DNA of 31,701 nt from an uncultured Bacteroidota bacterium (GTDB lineage: Bacteria > Bacteroidota > Bacteroidia > Chitinophagales > Chitinophagaceae), in contig CAIZLI010000060.1 of NCBI GenBank assembly GCA_903933765.1, positions 1 through 31,701 on the forward strand, given 5' to 3'. How positions within the stretch are numbered: position 1 is the first letter of the stretch; each line of letters begins with the position of its first letter. The position numbers were made by a program, and so were the translations under genes. Under the pieces are notes generated by a model, which saw only the letters and a list, made by a program, of their open reading frames with translations, was not told where the DNA came from and made no database searches. Shown here one piece after another: positions 8,810 through 17,253 of this stretch.

Positions 8810-11215
8810 ATGAAAGTGAAATTCACCCTTATTTGTCTAGCAGCTAGTATGGTTACTTCTATGACAAGTAATGCACAAATGAAACAAACCGTTTTGCCAA
8901 ATAATTGGAAATTAAGCCCAATCGGTAAACAATTGCCATTAGAAGATCTGCCACTTAATATTGTGGTAAGTCCAAATAAAAAATATGCAGCCATCACTAA
9001 TAATGGCCAAAGTACGCAAGGCATCCACTTAGTAGATATTGCTAAGCAGACAATATTAGATTATGCTACCACCCCTAAAAGTTGGTATGGATTGGCATTT
9101 AGTCAAAATAACCAATACTTATACGCAAGTGGAGGTAATGATAATTGGATTTTAAAATATGCTATTGGGTCAAATAAATTAAAATTAGTTGACTCTATCA
9201 AGCTTGGAGGAAAATGGCCTGTAAGAATTTCACCAACAGGACTATGTATCAATGATGCAACCAATACCATGTATGTGGTATCAAAAGAAAACAATAGTTT
9301 ATATGAAGTTAATTTAACATCCAAAAACTTTGTTGTTTATCCATTAGGTAGTGAAGCATATACTTGTGTTTTAAGCGCGGATAAAAAACAATTGTATATT
9401 TCTTTATGGGGGGCAGATCGTTTATTGATTTGGGATACAGATACAAAACAGACAATTAAAAAATTAGCCATTGGAGACAATCCAAATGAGTTATTGTTAA
9501 CTAAAAATGGTGCTTACTTATATGTAGCCAATGCAAATGACAATAGTGTTGCCGTGGTGGATACAAAGTCTTTAACAATTGTCGAAGTATTGAATTGCGC
9601 TTTATTTGCAAATGCGCCCAATGGCTCAACAACCAATGGACTAGCATTAAATGAAACTGAATCAAGATTGTATGTGGCCAATGCCGATAATAATAATTTA
9701 GCCGTTTTTGATGTAACAAAAAAAGGATTTAGTTCAAGTATTGGATTTATCCCTACTGGATGGTATCCTACCAATTTAAAGATTGTAGGTAATACCTTGT
9801 TTGTAACCAATGGTAAAGGAATTAGCTCAAAGGCAAATCCAAATGGTCCAAGTCCAGTACAAAGAAAGCAAGCCGTGAACTACCAAGCTGGAGATGTAAA
9901 AGCAAAGCCAGAACCAGTACAATATATTGGTGGCTTATTTAAGGGTACACTTTCTATATTCAAGGAACCAACATTGGCAGAACTAACTAATTTAACTAAG
10001 CAAGTTTATTTGAATACCCCTTATGATAAAAGTAAGGAATTGTCTACTTCAGGTATGCAAGGCAATCCAATCCCTAAAAATGTTGGCGATAGTTCTCCTA
10101 TCAAGCATGTATTTTATATGATCAAAGAAAATAGAACCTACGATCAGGTATTAAGTGATTTGCCACAAGGGAATGGAGATAGTAGTTTATTGCTTTTTGG
10201 TAGAAATATCACACCAAACCAACACGCAATTTCTGAGCAGTTTGTATTATTAGATAATTTTTATGTAGATGCAGAAGTAAGTGCAGACGGACATAGTTGG
10301 AGTATGGCTGCTTATGCAAATGATTATAATGAAAAGACTTGGGTCACTAGTTATGGTGGACGTGGAGGTACTTATGATTACGAAGGACAAAAGAATATTG
10401 CATCACCAAAAGGAGGATTTTTATGGGATCATGCCTTAAAAGCGAGAGTGAGCTTTAGAACCTATGGAGAATTCGCAGATGACTATGAAGCAAATTATCC
10501 GACATTACAAGGTAAATTTTGTCCTTATTTCACAAGCTGGGATGAAAAAGTAAGAGATACATCAAGGTTCTACCAATGGAAAAGAGATTTTGATTCTTTA
10601 TATGCCATCAATCAAGTACCTGCTTTAAATACGATGCGTTTTATCAACGACCATACAGAAGGTACAAGAGTTGGAAGACCAACGCCATTTGCGCATGTAG
10701 CAGACAATGATTATGCAGTAGGTTTATTTGTAGAATATTTAAGTAAGCATCCAATTTGGGATAAGATAGCCATCTTTATTTTAGAAGATGATGCACAAAA
10801 TGGCGCAGACCATGTGGATGCACACCGATCAACAGCCTATGTTGCAGGAGGATTTGTTAAAAGAGGGTTTGTAGACCATACAATGTATTCTACTTCAAGC
10901 ATGTTAAGAACCATGGAGTTAATTCTTGGCTTACCACCAATGAGTCAATATGATGCAGCAGCAGAGCCAATGTGGAGATCATTTGATACTAAAGTGAATA
11001 AAACACCATACAATGTAATTGCTCCATTGGTTGATATTAATGAGAAAAATATTAAAGTAGACGCCTTATCTAAATTGAGCGAAAGTTTAGATTTTAGTAA
11101 GGAAGATAAAGTGCCGGATTTATTGTTTAATCAAATTTTATGGAAAGCAATTAAAGGAATGAATAGTGAGATGCCAGCACCTAAAAGAAGTGCTTTTATA
11201 AAAATAATTGATTAA
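8810..11215 (+). CDS. Second secreted beta-propeller / phosphoesterase fusion protein
   Basis: A tandem paralogue of the preceding gene, 801 residues, with the same architecture. A signal peptide ends …TSNAQ. Propeller repeats cover roughly residues 35-360, for example AYLYVANANDNSVAVVDTKS and RLYVANADNNNLAVFDVTK. A phosphoesterase domain starts at SPIKHVFYMIKENRTYDQVL. The candidate catalytic and metal-binding set is preserved: Glu440-Asn441, Ser491 and His495 (SADGHSW), Asn613-Asp-His615, Glu659-Asp-Asp661 and Asp670-Ala-His672. Sequence between these anchors differs clearly from the first copy, so this is an old duplication, probably with a different substrate or product specificity (inference). 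It lies 44 bases after the first gene with no obvious promoter between, and is followed by an intrinsic terminator, so the two probably form one transcript. Confidence 0.88.
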   Translation: MKVKFTLICLAASMVTSMTSNAQMKQTVLPNNWKLSPIGKQLPLEDLPLNIVVSPNKKYAAITNNGQSTQGIHLVDIAKQTILDYATTPKSWYGLAFSQNNQYLYASGGNDNWILKYAIGSNKLKLVDSIKLGGKWPVRISPTGLCINDATNTMYVVSKENNSLYEVNLTSKNFVVYPLGSEAYTCVLSADKKQLYISLWGADRLLIWDTDTKQTIKKLAIGDNPNELLLTKNGAYLYVANANDNSVAVVDTKSLTIVEVLNCALFANAPNGSTTNGLALNETESRLYVANADNNNLAVFDVTKKGFSSSIGFIPTGWYPTNLKIVGNTLFVTNGKGISSKANPNGPSPVQRKQAVNYQAGDVKAKPEPVQYIGGLFKGTLSIFKEPTLAELTNLTKQVYLNTPYDKSKELSTSGMQGNPIPKNVGDSSPIKHVFYMIKENRTYDQVLSDLPQGNGDSSLLLFGRNITPNQHAISEQFVLLDNFYVDAEVSADGHSWSMAAYANDYNEKTWVTSYGGRGGTYDYEGQKNIASPKGGFLWDHALKARVSFRTYGEFADDYEANYPTLQGKFCPYFTSWDEKVRDTSRFYQWKRDFDSLYAINQVPALNTMRFINDHTEGTRVGRPTPFAHVADNDYAVGLFVEYLSKHPIWDKIAIFILEDDAQNGADHVDAHRSTAYVAGGFVKRGFVDHTMYSTSSMLRTMELILGLPPMSQYDAAAEPMWRSFDTKVNKTPYNVIAPLVDINEKNIKVDALSKLSESLDFSKEDKVPDLLFNQILWKAIKGMNSEMPAPKRSAFIKIID

Positions 11216-11231
11216 GTAAGCACCATTGAAT

Positions 11232-11271
11232 AAAAGCCATTCTTGAAATTATTTTCTTGAATGGCTTTTTT
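11232..11271 (+). terminator. Intrinsic terminator after the phosphoesterase pair
   Basis: The stem AAAAGCCATTC (11232-11242) pairs perfectly with GAATGGCTTTT (11259-11269), and the T run continues to 11271. Inside the loop, GAAA and TTTC can also pair, lengthening the hairpin across a small internal loop. The stem starts 16 bases after the stop codon of the second phosphoesterase and ends 38 bases before the TonB receptor ATG. This makes the receptor at least partly a separate transcription unit. Confidence 0.85.
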
Positions 11272-11309
11272 GACATTTAATTTATATTCGTAAAAATATA
11301 AGGATTAAG

Positions 11310-13388
11310 ATGCAATTGAATAAGAAATTGAGATTGGAAAATAAAATAAGGTTAGCATCTATTTTAACAACACTATTTTGTCTTAGCTACGGTGTTATCA
11401 ATGCAAACGCAACTTCGAATAATAGCTTGGGTGATACGAGCTATGTTTATTTAGATTCAATTTTTGTAAAAAGCAGGTTGAATCAAAAAAACAAGATCAA
11501 TCTGCCTTATAGTTTGGTTCAAAAAAGTGCATCCGCAATCAAATTTGGAAATTATAGAACAACTCCCGAGGCCCTAATGGGTAGCTCGGGGGTTTTTGTT
11601 CAAAAAACAAACCATGGTGGAGGTTCTGCATTTGTAAGAGGCTTAACTGGTAACCAAACATTATTAATATTGGACGGGATTCGTATTAACAATGCAACTT
11701 TCAGATATGGGCCCAATCAATATTTAAACAATATAGATTTATTTACGATTAGTCAAATTGATGTGAGTAAAGGAACTGGTTCTGTTGAATATGGATCAGA
11801 TGCCATTGGAGGTGTGATTCATTTGCATTCCTATATGCCTATGTACAATCAAAAAAAGACTTGGAGCACAAGCACCTCGCTTAAATATATTGGACAGAAT
11901 ATGGAAACGTCTAACAGAACTTCCGTGCAGTATGCGCAAAAAAACTTTGCAATCCAATCAGGGATCACATTAAGGAATTTTGGAGACTTAGTTGGCGGAA
12001 AGGATGTAGGTATTCAAAGTCCAAGTGGTTATGGCGAAACAGGGATCAATACCATTGCTAAAATTCAATTGAATAAAGGTGGAGAAATCACCATTTCATC
12101 TCGCTTCTTTATCCAAAAAGATGTGCCTATTTATCATAAAGTATTATTGGAAAGTTTTAAAGTAAATAAAATTGCTAAACAGGAAAGAAATATCCATTCA
12201 GTTCAGTGGGAAAAAAACTTGCCGTCTAAGTACCTTTCTAAGATTAAAGTAATTCAGTCTTTACAGTATTCAAATGAGGCAAGAGAAAGTAATAAGCTTA
12301 ATAATGCTATCTATAAATACGAAAGAGACCAAGTGAATTCAAATGGAACAAGTATTGACCTCTATTCCAATCCGACTAAAAATTGGCAAATCAATTCAGG
12401 GATAGATTATAATTCGGATAAAATAAAAAGCGAACTGATAGATAAAAATTTAACCACGGGATTATCTGTCAATAAAAGGGGCTTATATCCTAACAATAGC
12501 AGCTATACAAGTGTTTCTGTATTTAATTTGCATAAAATTGATCTACAAAAATGGCATTTCGAAGCAGGAGTACGTTGGAATAAATTTAGAATACAATTAA
12601 CAGATACAAGTATAGGAGCCGTGAATATACAGCCATCTGCCTTGGTTGGAAATGGAGGTATCTCTTATAAATTAAATACATCCAATTTAATCTATGCTTC
12701 CCTATCTTCTGGATACCGTGCACCGAATATTGACGATATGGGCACATTAGGTATTGTTGATTTTAGATATGAATTACCAACCAGTAATTTAGCACCTGAG
12801 AAATCATTGCACTATGAATTGGGTTATAAATTGAATACAAAACTGGTACAATTTGATTTGAGTGGCTTTTACTTAAATTTAAAAGATATCATCACAAGAC
12901 AAAAAGTAACAGGCAGCAGCATCAATGGCTATCAAGTATATTCCAAGCAAAATTCAGATGCTTCCTTCATCAAAGGATTCGAAACTAATTTGGCTCTTCA
13001 ATTCAATACACAGTTCAGATGGTCTAGTAATTTAACCTACACCTACGGTCAAAATGAAACAAAGAATGAACCAATGAGGCGTATTCCACCTTTGTTTGGG
13101 CAACAAGAACTAGCATGGAAAAAAAATAAGACACAAATTCTTGTTCAACATTTATTTGCTGGAAAGCAAGATCGTTTAGCGCAAGGAGATAAGGACGATA
13201 ATCGAATTGGTAAAAATGGTACACCCAATTGGAATGTATTTAATATCAGTCTCAATCAACAATTTAACAATGTATTTATTCAGCTAGGTGGCATCAATCT
13301 ACTGAACGAAAAATACAAAACGCATGGATCAGGTATCTATGCAATGGGACGCACTTATTCTTTACTATTGCAATGGAATTTCCATTAG
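11310..13388 (+). CDS. TonB-dependent outer-membrane receptor
   Basis: An outer-membrane transporter of 692 residues. It has a signal region (residues 1 to about 35) and a plug domain with TPEALMGSSGVFVQK, GSAFVRGLTGNQTLLILDGI, NNATFRYGPNQYLN and VEYGSDAIGGVIHL, then a beta-barrel ending in the aromatic tail LLLQWNFH. It lacks the N-terminal carboxypeptidase-like domain of the SusC protein, so it belongs to the simpler receptor type used for metal complexes, haem, cobalamin and similar ligands; the plug loosely resembles haem/haemoglobin-type receptors. An AAGGATTAAG just before the ATG at 11310 could act as a weak ribosome-binding site. It follows the phosphoesterase pair but is separated from it by a terminator. 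Its last 24 bases overlap the end of the convergent pirin gene. The ligand is unknown. Confidence 0.9.
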   Translation: MQLNKKLRLENKIRLASILTTLFCLSYGVINANATSNNSLGDTSYVYLDSIFVKSRLNQKNKINLPYSLVQKSASAIKFGNYRTTPEALMGSSGVFVQKTNHGGGSAFVRGLTGNQTLLILDGIRINNATFRYGPNQYLNNIDLFTISQIDVSKGTGSVEYGSDAIGGVIHLHSYMPMYNQKKTWSTSTSLKYIGQNMETSNRTSVQYAQKNFAIQSGITLRNFGDLVGGKDVGIQSPSGYGETGINTIAKIQLNKGGEITISSRFFIQKDVPIYHKVLLESFKVNKIAKQERNIHSVQWEKNLPSKYLSKIKVIQSLQYSNEARESNKLNNAIYKYERDQVNSNGTSIDLYSNPTKNWQINSGIDYNSDKIKSELIDKNLTTGLSVNKRGLYPNNSSYTSVSVFNLHKIDLQKWHFEAGVRWNKFRIQLTDTSIGAVNIQPSALVGNGGISYKLNTSNLIYASLSSGYRAPNIDDMGTLGIVDFRYELPTSNLAPEKSLHYELGYKLNTKLVQFDLSGFYLNLKDIITRQKVTGSSINGYQVYSKQNSDASFIKGFETNLALQFNTQFRWSSNLTYTYGQNETKNEPMRRIPPLFGQQELAWKKNKTQILVQHLFAGKQDRLAQGDKDDNRIGKNGTPNWNVFNISLNQQFNNVFIQLGGINLLNEKYKTHGSGIYAMGRTYSLLLQWNFH

Positions 13389-14078
13389 TAAAATTTCCGC
13401 ATCCTTTGTCAAAGCTTTCAATTCAAATTGATCAAATTCAGTAATGCCTAATGCATCTCTTTCTGCTAATGTTTGTCCAGCAATTTCAAAAGAGCCATAC
13501 AAGACAAAAGCGTACAAACCATTCCCAGCTTTTTTTACTTTGTAATTAGTAGCAAAGTCAAGATCAAATTTACCTATATGAAACCAAGCGTCTTGATGAA
13601 TCCAAACGCCTGCGTCATCCGCATTGGGAGAAAGTATTTGCTCTAATTTGTTAATTCGATTTGCAGGATCCAAAGTGATTTGATCATAACGAGGCGTTAC
13701 GTCTTTTTTATTTGGTATCACCCAAATTTGTAAAAATTTTACAGGCTTATCTTTATTATGATTGAACTCGCTGTGTTTAATACCAGTACCAGCACTCATT
13801 ACTTGAATGTCGCCGTGTTTAATAACAGTTTGATTACCCATGCTATCTTGATGCGCTAAATCACCTTCTAATGGAATAGAAATGATTTCCATATTGTCAT
13901 GCGGATGTAATCCAAAACCCATACCAGCAGCTACAAAATCATCATTCAATACACGCAATACGCCAAAATGTATTTTTTCTGGATTGTAATAACTTGCAAA
14001 GCTAAAACTGTGTTTGCTATGTAACCAACCATGGTTTGCGTCTCCTCTTGAATCTGCGGTATGTAATATTGTTTGCAT
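13365..14078 (-). CDS. Pirin family bicupin protein
   Basis: A pirin/YhhW-like protein with two cupin domains; bacterial relatives include quercetin 2,3-dioxygenases and redox- or metal-sensing proteins, so the exact reaction is uncertain. Counting from the chosen start, the metal-binding residues are His58 and His60 (LHPHDNMEI), His102 and Glu104 (GIKHSEF), very close to their spacing in characterised pirins. I chose the ATG at 14076-14078 (MQTILHTADSRG…, 237 residues) because family proteins begin just before this RG motif. A longer frame to 14117 would overlap the end of the upstream NhaD gene. The gene follows nhaD by 31 bases on the same strand, so the two are probably co-transcribed. 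Its stop lies inside the 3' end of the convergent TonB receptor. Confidence 0.9.
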   Translation of the reverse strand: MQTILHTADSRGDANHGWLHSKHSFSFASYYNPEKIHFGVLRVLNDDFVAAGMGFGLHPHDNMEIISIPLEGDLAHQDSMGNQTVIKHGDIQVMSAGTGIKHSEFNHNKDKPVKFLQIWVIPNKKDVTPRYDQITLDPANRINKLEQILSPNADDAGVWIHQDAWFHIGKFDLDFATNYKVKKAGNGLYAFVLYGSFEIAGQTLAERDALGITEFDQFELKALTKDAEILLMEIPLQ

Positions 14079-14109
14079 AAGATAGTTATTCAATGTTTGA
14101 ACATCAAAA

Positions 14110-15381
14110 TTAAGCATTTTCTAGGATAAAAACCAAAGCGCCGGTAAGAAATCCTATTAAAGCGATCCAACTGATGTTTTTGAGGTACCAAAAGAAGTCA
14201 ATTTTTTCGATGCCCATCACTGCGACTCCGGCAGCTGATCCTATGATTAAAACCGATCCACCCGTTCCTGCAGTATAGGCTAAGAATTCCCAGAAATAAT
14301 GGTCTGTTGGATACATATCTAAACTATACATACTTTGTAAAGCTGCAACCATGGGAACATTATCTACAACGGAAGACAACAACCCTATCACAATAGCAAT
14401 CATTTTGATATCACTAAACTGATGATCAAAATAGGAAGCAAGACTAGTTAATAATCCCACCTGTTCTAATGCAGCTATACTCATTAAAATGCCTAAAAAA
14501 AACAAAATACTTGGGGTATCTATTTTTCTGAGTGCGTGACTTACCGATAAATTACCTTTTTCATCTGAGACTTTATTGTGATGCAATAACTCTGTTAAAA
14601 CCCACATGATACCAAGGCTACATAACATACCCATATAGGGTGGAAGGTCTGTGATGGCTTTAAAAAATGGCACAAATAACATACAGATGATGCCAATGAT
14701 AAACACTATGTTTCGATCCGATGCCGTAGAAATGACATTGTGATTGATTGCTATTTTTTCTTCTAATTGGATATCCCCTTTTAATCTATAATTAATAATC
14801 AATGTAGGTATCACCATACAAGTTAAACTTGCTAAAAATGTTTCCTTAATAATATTTAATGGCGTCATTTGATGACCAATCCACAACATCGTTGTAGTTA
14901 CATCTCCAATTGGGCTCCAAGCCCCGCCTGCATTTGAAGATATAATCACCAATCCTAATAAATGCCATTTTGTGTTCTTTTCTTTCACTAGTTTATTGAT
15001 GATAGATAGCATTACAATGGTACTAGTTAAATTATCAAGCACTGCTGATAAGAAAAATGTAAGCAATGCGATGGTCCAAATAAATTTAGATTTCTTTGTC
15101 GTCTTTATTTTTTCTGTGATATTTTGAAAGCCATCATGCGCATCAATCAATTCGACAATAGTCATCGCGCCTAAAAGAAAAAATACAATTTCTGCAACAC
15201 TACTTAAATGATGGCCAAGCGCTAACAGCGCATCGTTTTTGTATGCAGGATTCATCACTATGATGGTCCAACAAAGTACCGCAGTGATTAATGCAATTGC
15301 AGCTTTATTAATATGGATGGCATGTTCTAATGTAATTAAAAGATACCCTACAATAAAAACGACTAGCAATAAAATGACCAT
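14110..15381 (-). CDS. nhaD: NhaD-type Na+/H+ antiporter
   Basis: An inner-membrane sodium/proton antiporter of the ion transporter superfamily that expels Na+ (and often Li+) in exchange for protons, supporting pH and salt balance. At 423 residues it is normal for the family and hydrophobic throughout, with about ten or more membrane segments. Diagnostic motifs are SAVLDNLTSTIVM, SSNAGGAWSPIGDVTTTMLW and SSVVDNVPMVAAL; the two DN-containing re-entrant segments are where ion-coordinating residues lie in this superfamily. The ATG is at 15379-15381. It is divergent from the exporter operon across a 162-base spacer. The spacer contains an AT-rich TAAATTTT close to the -7 consensus on this strand, but I cannot assign a promoter with confidence. 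Confidence 0.9.
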   Translation of the reverse strand: MVILLLVVFIVGYLLITLEHAIHINKAAIALITAVLCWTIIVMNPAYKNDALLALGHHLSSVAEIVFFLLGAMTIVELIDAHDGFQNITEKIKTTKKSKFIWTIALLTFFLSAVLDNLTSTIVMLSIINKLVKEKNTKWHLLGLVIISSNAGGAWSPIGDVTTTMLWIGHQMTPLNIIKETFLASLTCMVIPTLIINYRLKGDIQLEEKIAINHNVISTASDRNIVFIIGIICMLFVPFFKAITDLPPYMGMLCSLGIMWVLTELLHHNKVSDEKGNLSVSHALRKIDTPSILFFLGILMSIAALEQVGLLTSLASYFDHQFSDIKMIAIVIGLLSSVVDNVPMVAALQSMYSLDMYPTDHYFWEFLAYTAGTGGSVLIIGSAAGVAVMGIEKIDFFWYLKNISWIALIGFLTGALVFILENA

Positions 15382-15492
15382 AAATAAGGTATTTAAATAG
15401 GCCCCGTTATTTATAAAATTTATAAATATTAGCTATAAACAAAACCATGTTGATCTGTGTAAGCTAGGCCGTGTAAATTAACTAAATATGGT

Positions 15493-15500
15493 TAATTTTG
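15493..15500 (+). promoter_or_regulatory. Possible -7 element of the exporter operon
   Basis: TAATTTTG matches TAnnTTTG and lies 44 bases before the ABC transporter ATG in the divergent spacer. There is no TTTG at the proper -33 distance, so the assignment rests on one short motif in AT-rich DNA and is weak. Confidence 0.35.
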
Positions 15501-15543
15501 CAGTAATTAAAGCAAAATCATAGAAAAGATCCCTTTTCCCGGG

Positions 15544-17247
15544 ATGCCACTGAAACAAATGGAAAAAATAAACATATCGAGATCACTTTATAAACTTTTT
15601 CGTTTATTAAGATTAGATGGGAAAGAAATTACAGCTTTGTATTTATTGTCAATTCTTTCGGGGTTGATCCAATTATCCTTGCCACTGGGTATTCAGGCCA
15701 TCATCAATTTTGCCATTGTTGCTACGGGCAGAAACCAACTTCCTGCATCTATGTGGGTGTTGATTCTTTTAGTGGTATTAGGTGTGCTGTTTACGGGGAT
15801 GCTAAAAATCAATCAAATGAAGATTGTGGAGAAAATTCAACAAAAGATTTTCACCAGATTCTCTTTTGAATTTTCTTATAGAATTCCAAAGCTCAATGTA
15901 AAATCGATTGACCAGTTTCATTTACCCGAATTAGTGAATCGTTTTTTTGATATTCCTACTTTACAAAAAAGTATGGCAAAATTATTACTTGATATCCCAA
16001 CTGCTGTCATTCAGTTATGTTTTGGATTAATCTTATTGGCATTTTATAATTCTGTATTTATTGTATTTGGTATTATACTACTTGTCATCTTATATTTAAT
16101 ATTATACATCTCTTCGCCTAAAGGATTTGAAGCCTCTTTACAAGAAAGTAATTTTAAATATGATATTGGAGGTTGGATTCAAGAGATTGCTAGAGGTATT
16201 AAAACTTTTAAGTTTTTTAATTCATACAATCTACATATCGAAAAAACAAACCATTTACTAGAAGGCTATTTGCATTCAAGGAATAGACATTTTCAAATTT
16301 TAAAATTACAATATTGGTCTTTGGTTGTTTTTAAAATACTCATCACTGCATCTATGTTAATTGTTGGTGGTATTTTATTAATTCGTCAAGAGATCAATAT
16401 TGGGCAGTTTATAGCAGCCGAAATTATTATTTTAACCATTATGAATGCGGTTGAGAAATTAATTGTAAGCTTAGAAACAGTCTATGATTTATTGACTAGT
16501 GTGGAGAAAATTAATAAAATAACCGAAAAACCTATTGACGAAGAAGGTTCTTACGAGTTCATTAAAAAACAAGGTATTGAAATTGAAGCTAAAAATTTGA
16601 GTTTTGGTTTTGAGAAAAATGATATCCTTCAAAACATTAGTTTTCACATCAAACCTGGACAAAAAGTAGCCATTACAGGTGATGGAGACTCTGGTAAAAC
16701 AGTCTTATTAAGACTACTTACTGGTGTTTTTCAAGATTTTAAAGGTGAACTTAGCTTTGATCAAATCCCAATCAATAATTACAACTTAAATACCCTAAGA
16801 AATCATATTGGCATTTATATGCAAAAGCAAGATATCTTCTCTGCAAGTTTATGGGAAAATATCACATTAGGCAATGCTGATATCAAAGAACAAGATGTAT
16901 TGGATGTATTCAAAATAGTAGGATTGGATAACTTTTATAAAAGTTTAAATAAGGGATTTGATACACATTTAGAGCCAACAGGCAAGCAACTAAGCTCTTC
17001 GAATGTTCAAAAGCTGCTTATTGCAAGGTCTTTACTCAATGAACCAGCGTTATTGTTATTAGATGAACCGATGAAGTTAATTGCTGCAGATGACAAACAA
17101 TTTCTGCAGAATTATTTGTTTAGCCTTAAAAATGTCACGATCATTTTTACAACAACCGATCCATCACTCATCTCTAAATCCGAAATGGTGATTCACCTCG
17201 AAAAAGGTTCGATCAAATCTATTCAAAACGCAAATGCTTCAAATTAG
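15544..17247 (+). CDS. Type I secretion-like ABC transporter (fused membrane and ATPase domains, degenerate motifs)
   Basis: The inner-membrane ABC component of a tripartite exporter. About 330 residues of membrane domain, including the IVEKIQQKIFTRFSFEFSYR segment typical of Bacteroidota HlyB-like proteins, precede an ATPase domain. There is no N-terminal C39 peptidase domain. Walker A is intact (GDGDSGKT, residues 379-386), a Q-loop is present (IYMQKQD), and Walker B is intact (LLLLDEP, Asp507-Glu508). The signature LSGGQ is replaced by LSSSN (483-487), the usual SALD D-loop by MKLIAAD, and the switch-loop His by Thr (TTDPSLI, about residue 538). As I recall, similar decay occurs in related flavobacterial proteins. 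Met6 (15559) is an alternative start. The adaptor gene follows after 6 bases. Cargo unknown. Confidence 0.88.
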   Translation: MPLKQMEKINISRSLYKLFRLLRLDGKEITALYLLSILSGLIQLSLPLGIQAIINFAIVATGRNQLPASMWVLILLVVLGVLFTGMLKINQMKIVEKIQQKIFTRFSFEFSYRIPKLNVKSIDQFHLPELVNRFFDIPTLQKSMAKLLLDIPTAVIQLCFGLILLAFYNSVFIVFGIILLVILYLILYISSPKGFEASLQESNFKYDIGGWIQEIARGIKTFKFFNSYNLHIEKTNHLLEGYLHSRNRHFQILKLQYWSLVVFKILITASMLIVGGILLIRQEINIGQFIAAEIIILTIMNAVEKLIVSLETVYDLLTSVEKINKITEKPIDEEGSYEFIKKQGIEIEAKNLSFGFEKNDILQNISFHIKPGQKVAITGDGDSGKTVLLRLLTGVFQDFKGELSFDQIPINNYNLNTLRNHIGIYMQKQDIFSASLWENITLGNADIKEQDVLDVFKIVGLDNFYKSLNKGFDTHLEPTGKQLSSSNVQKLLIARSLLNEPALLLLDEPMKLIAADDKQFLQNYLFSLKNVTIIFTTTDPSLISKSEMVIHLEKGSIKSIQNANASN

Positions 17248-17253
17248 AATTGT

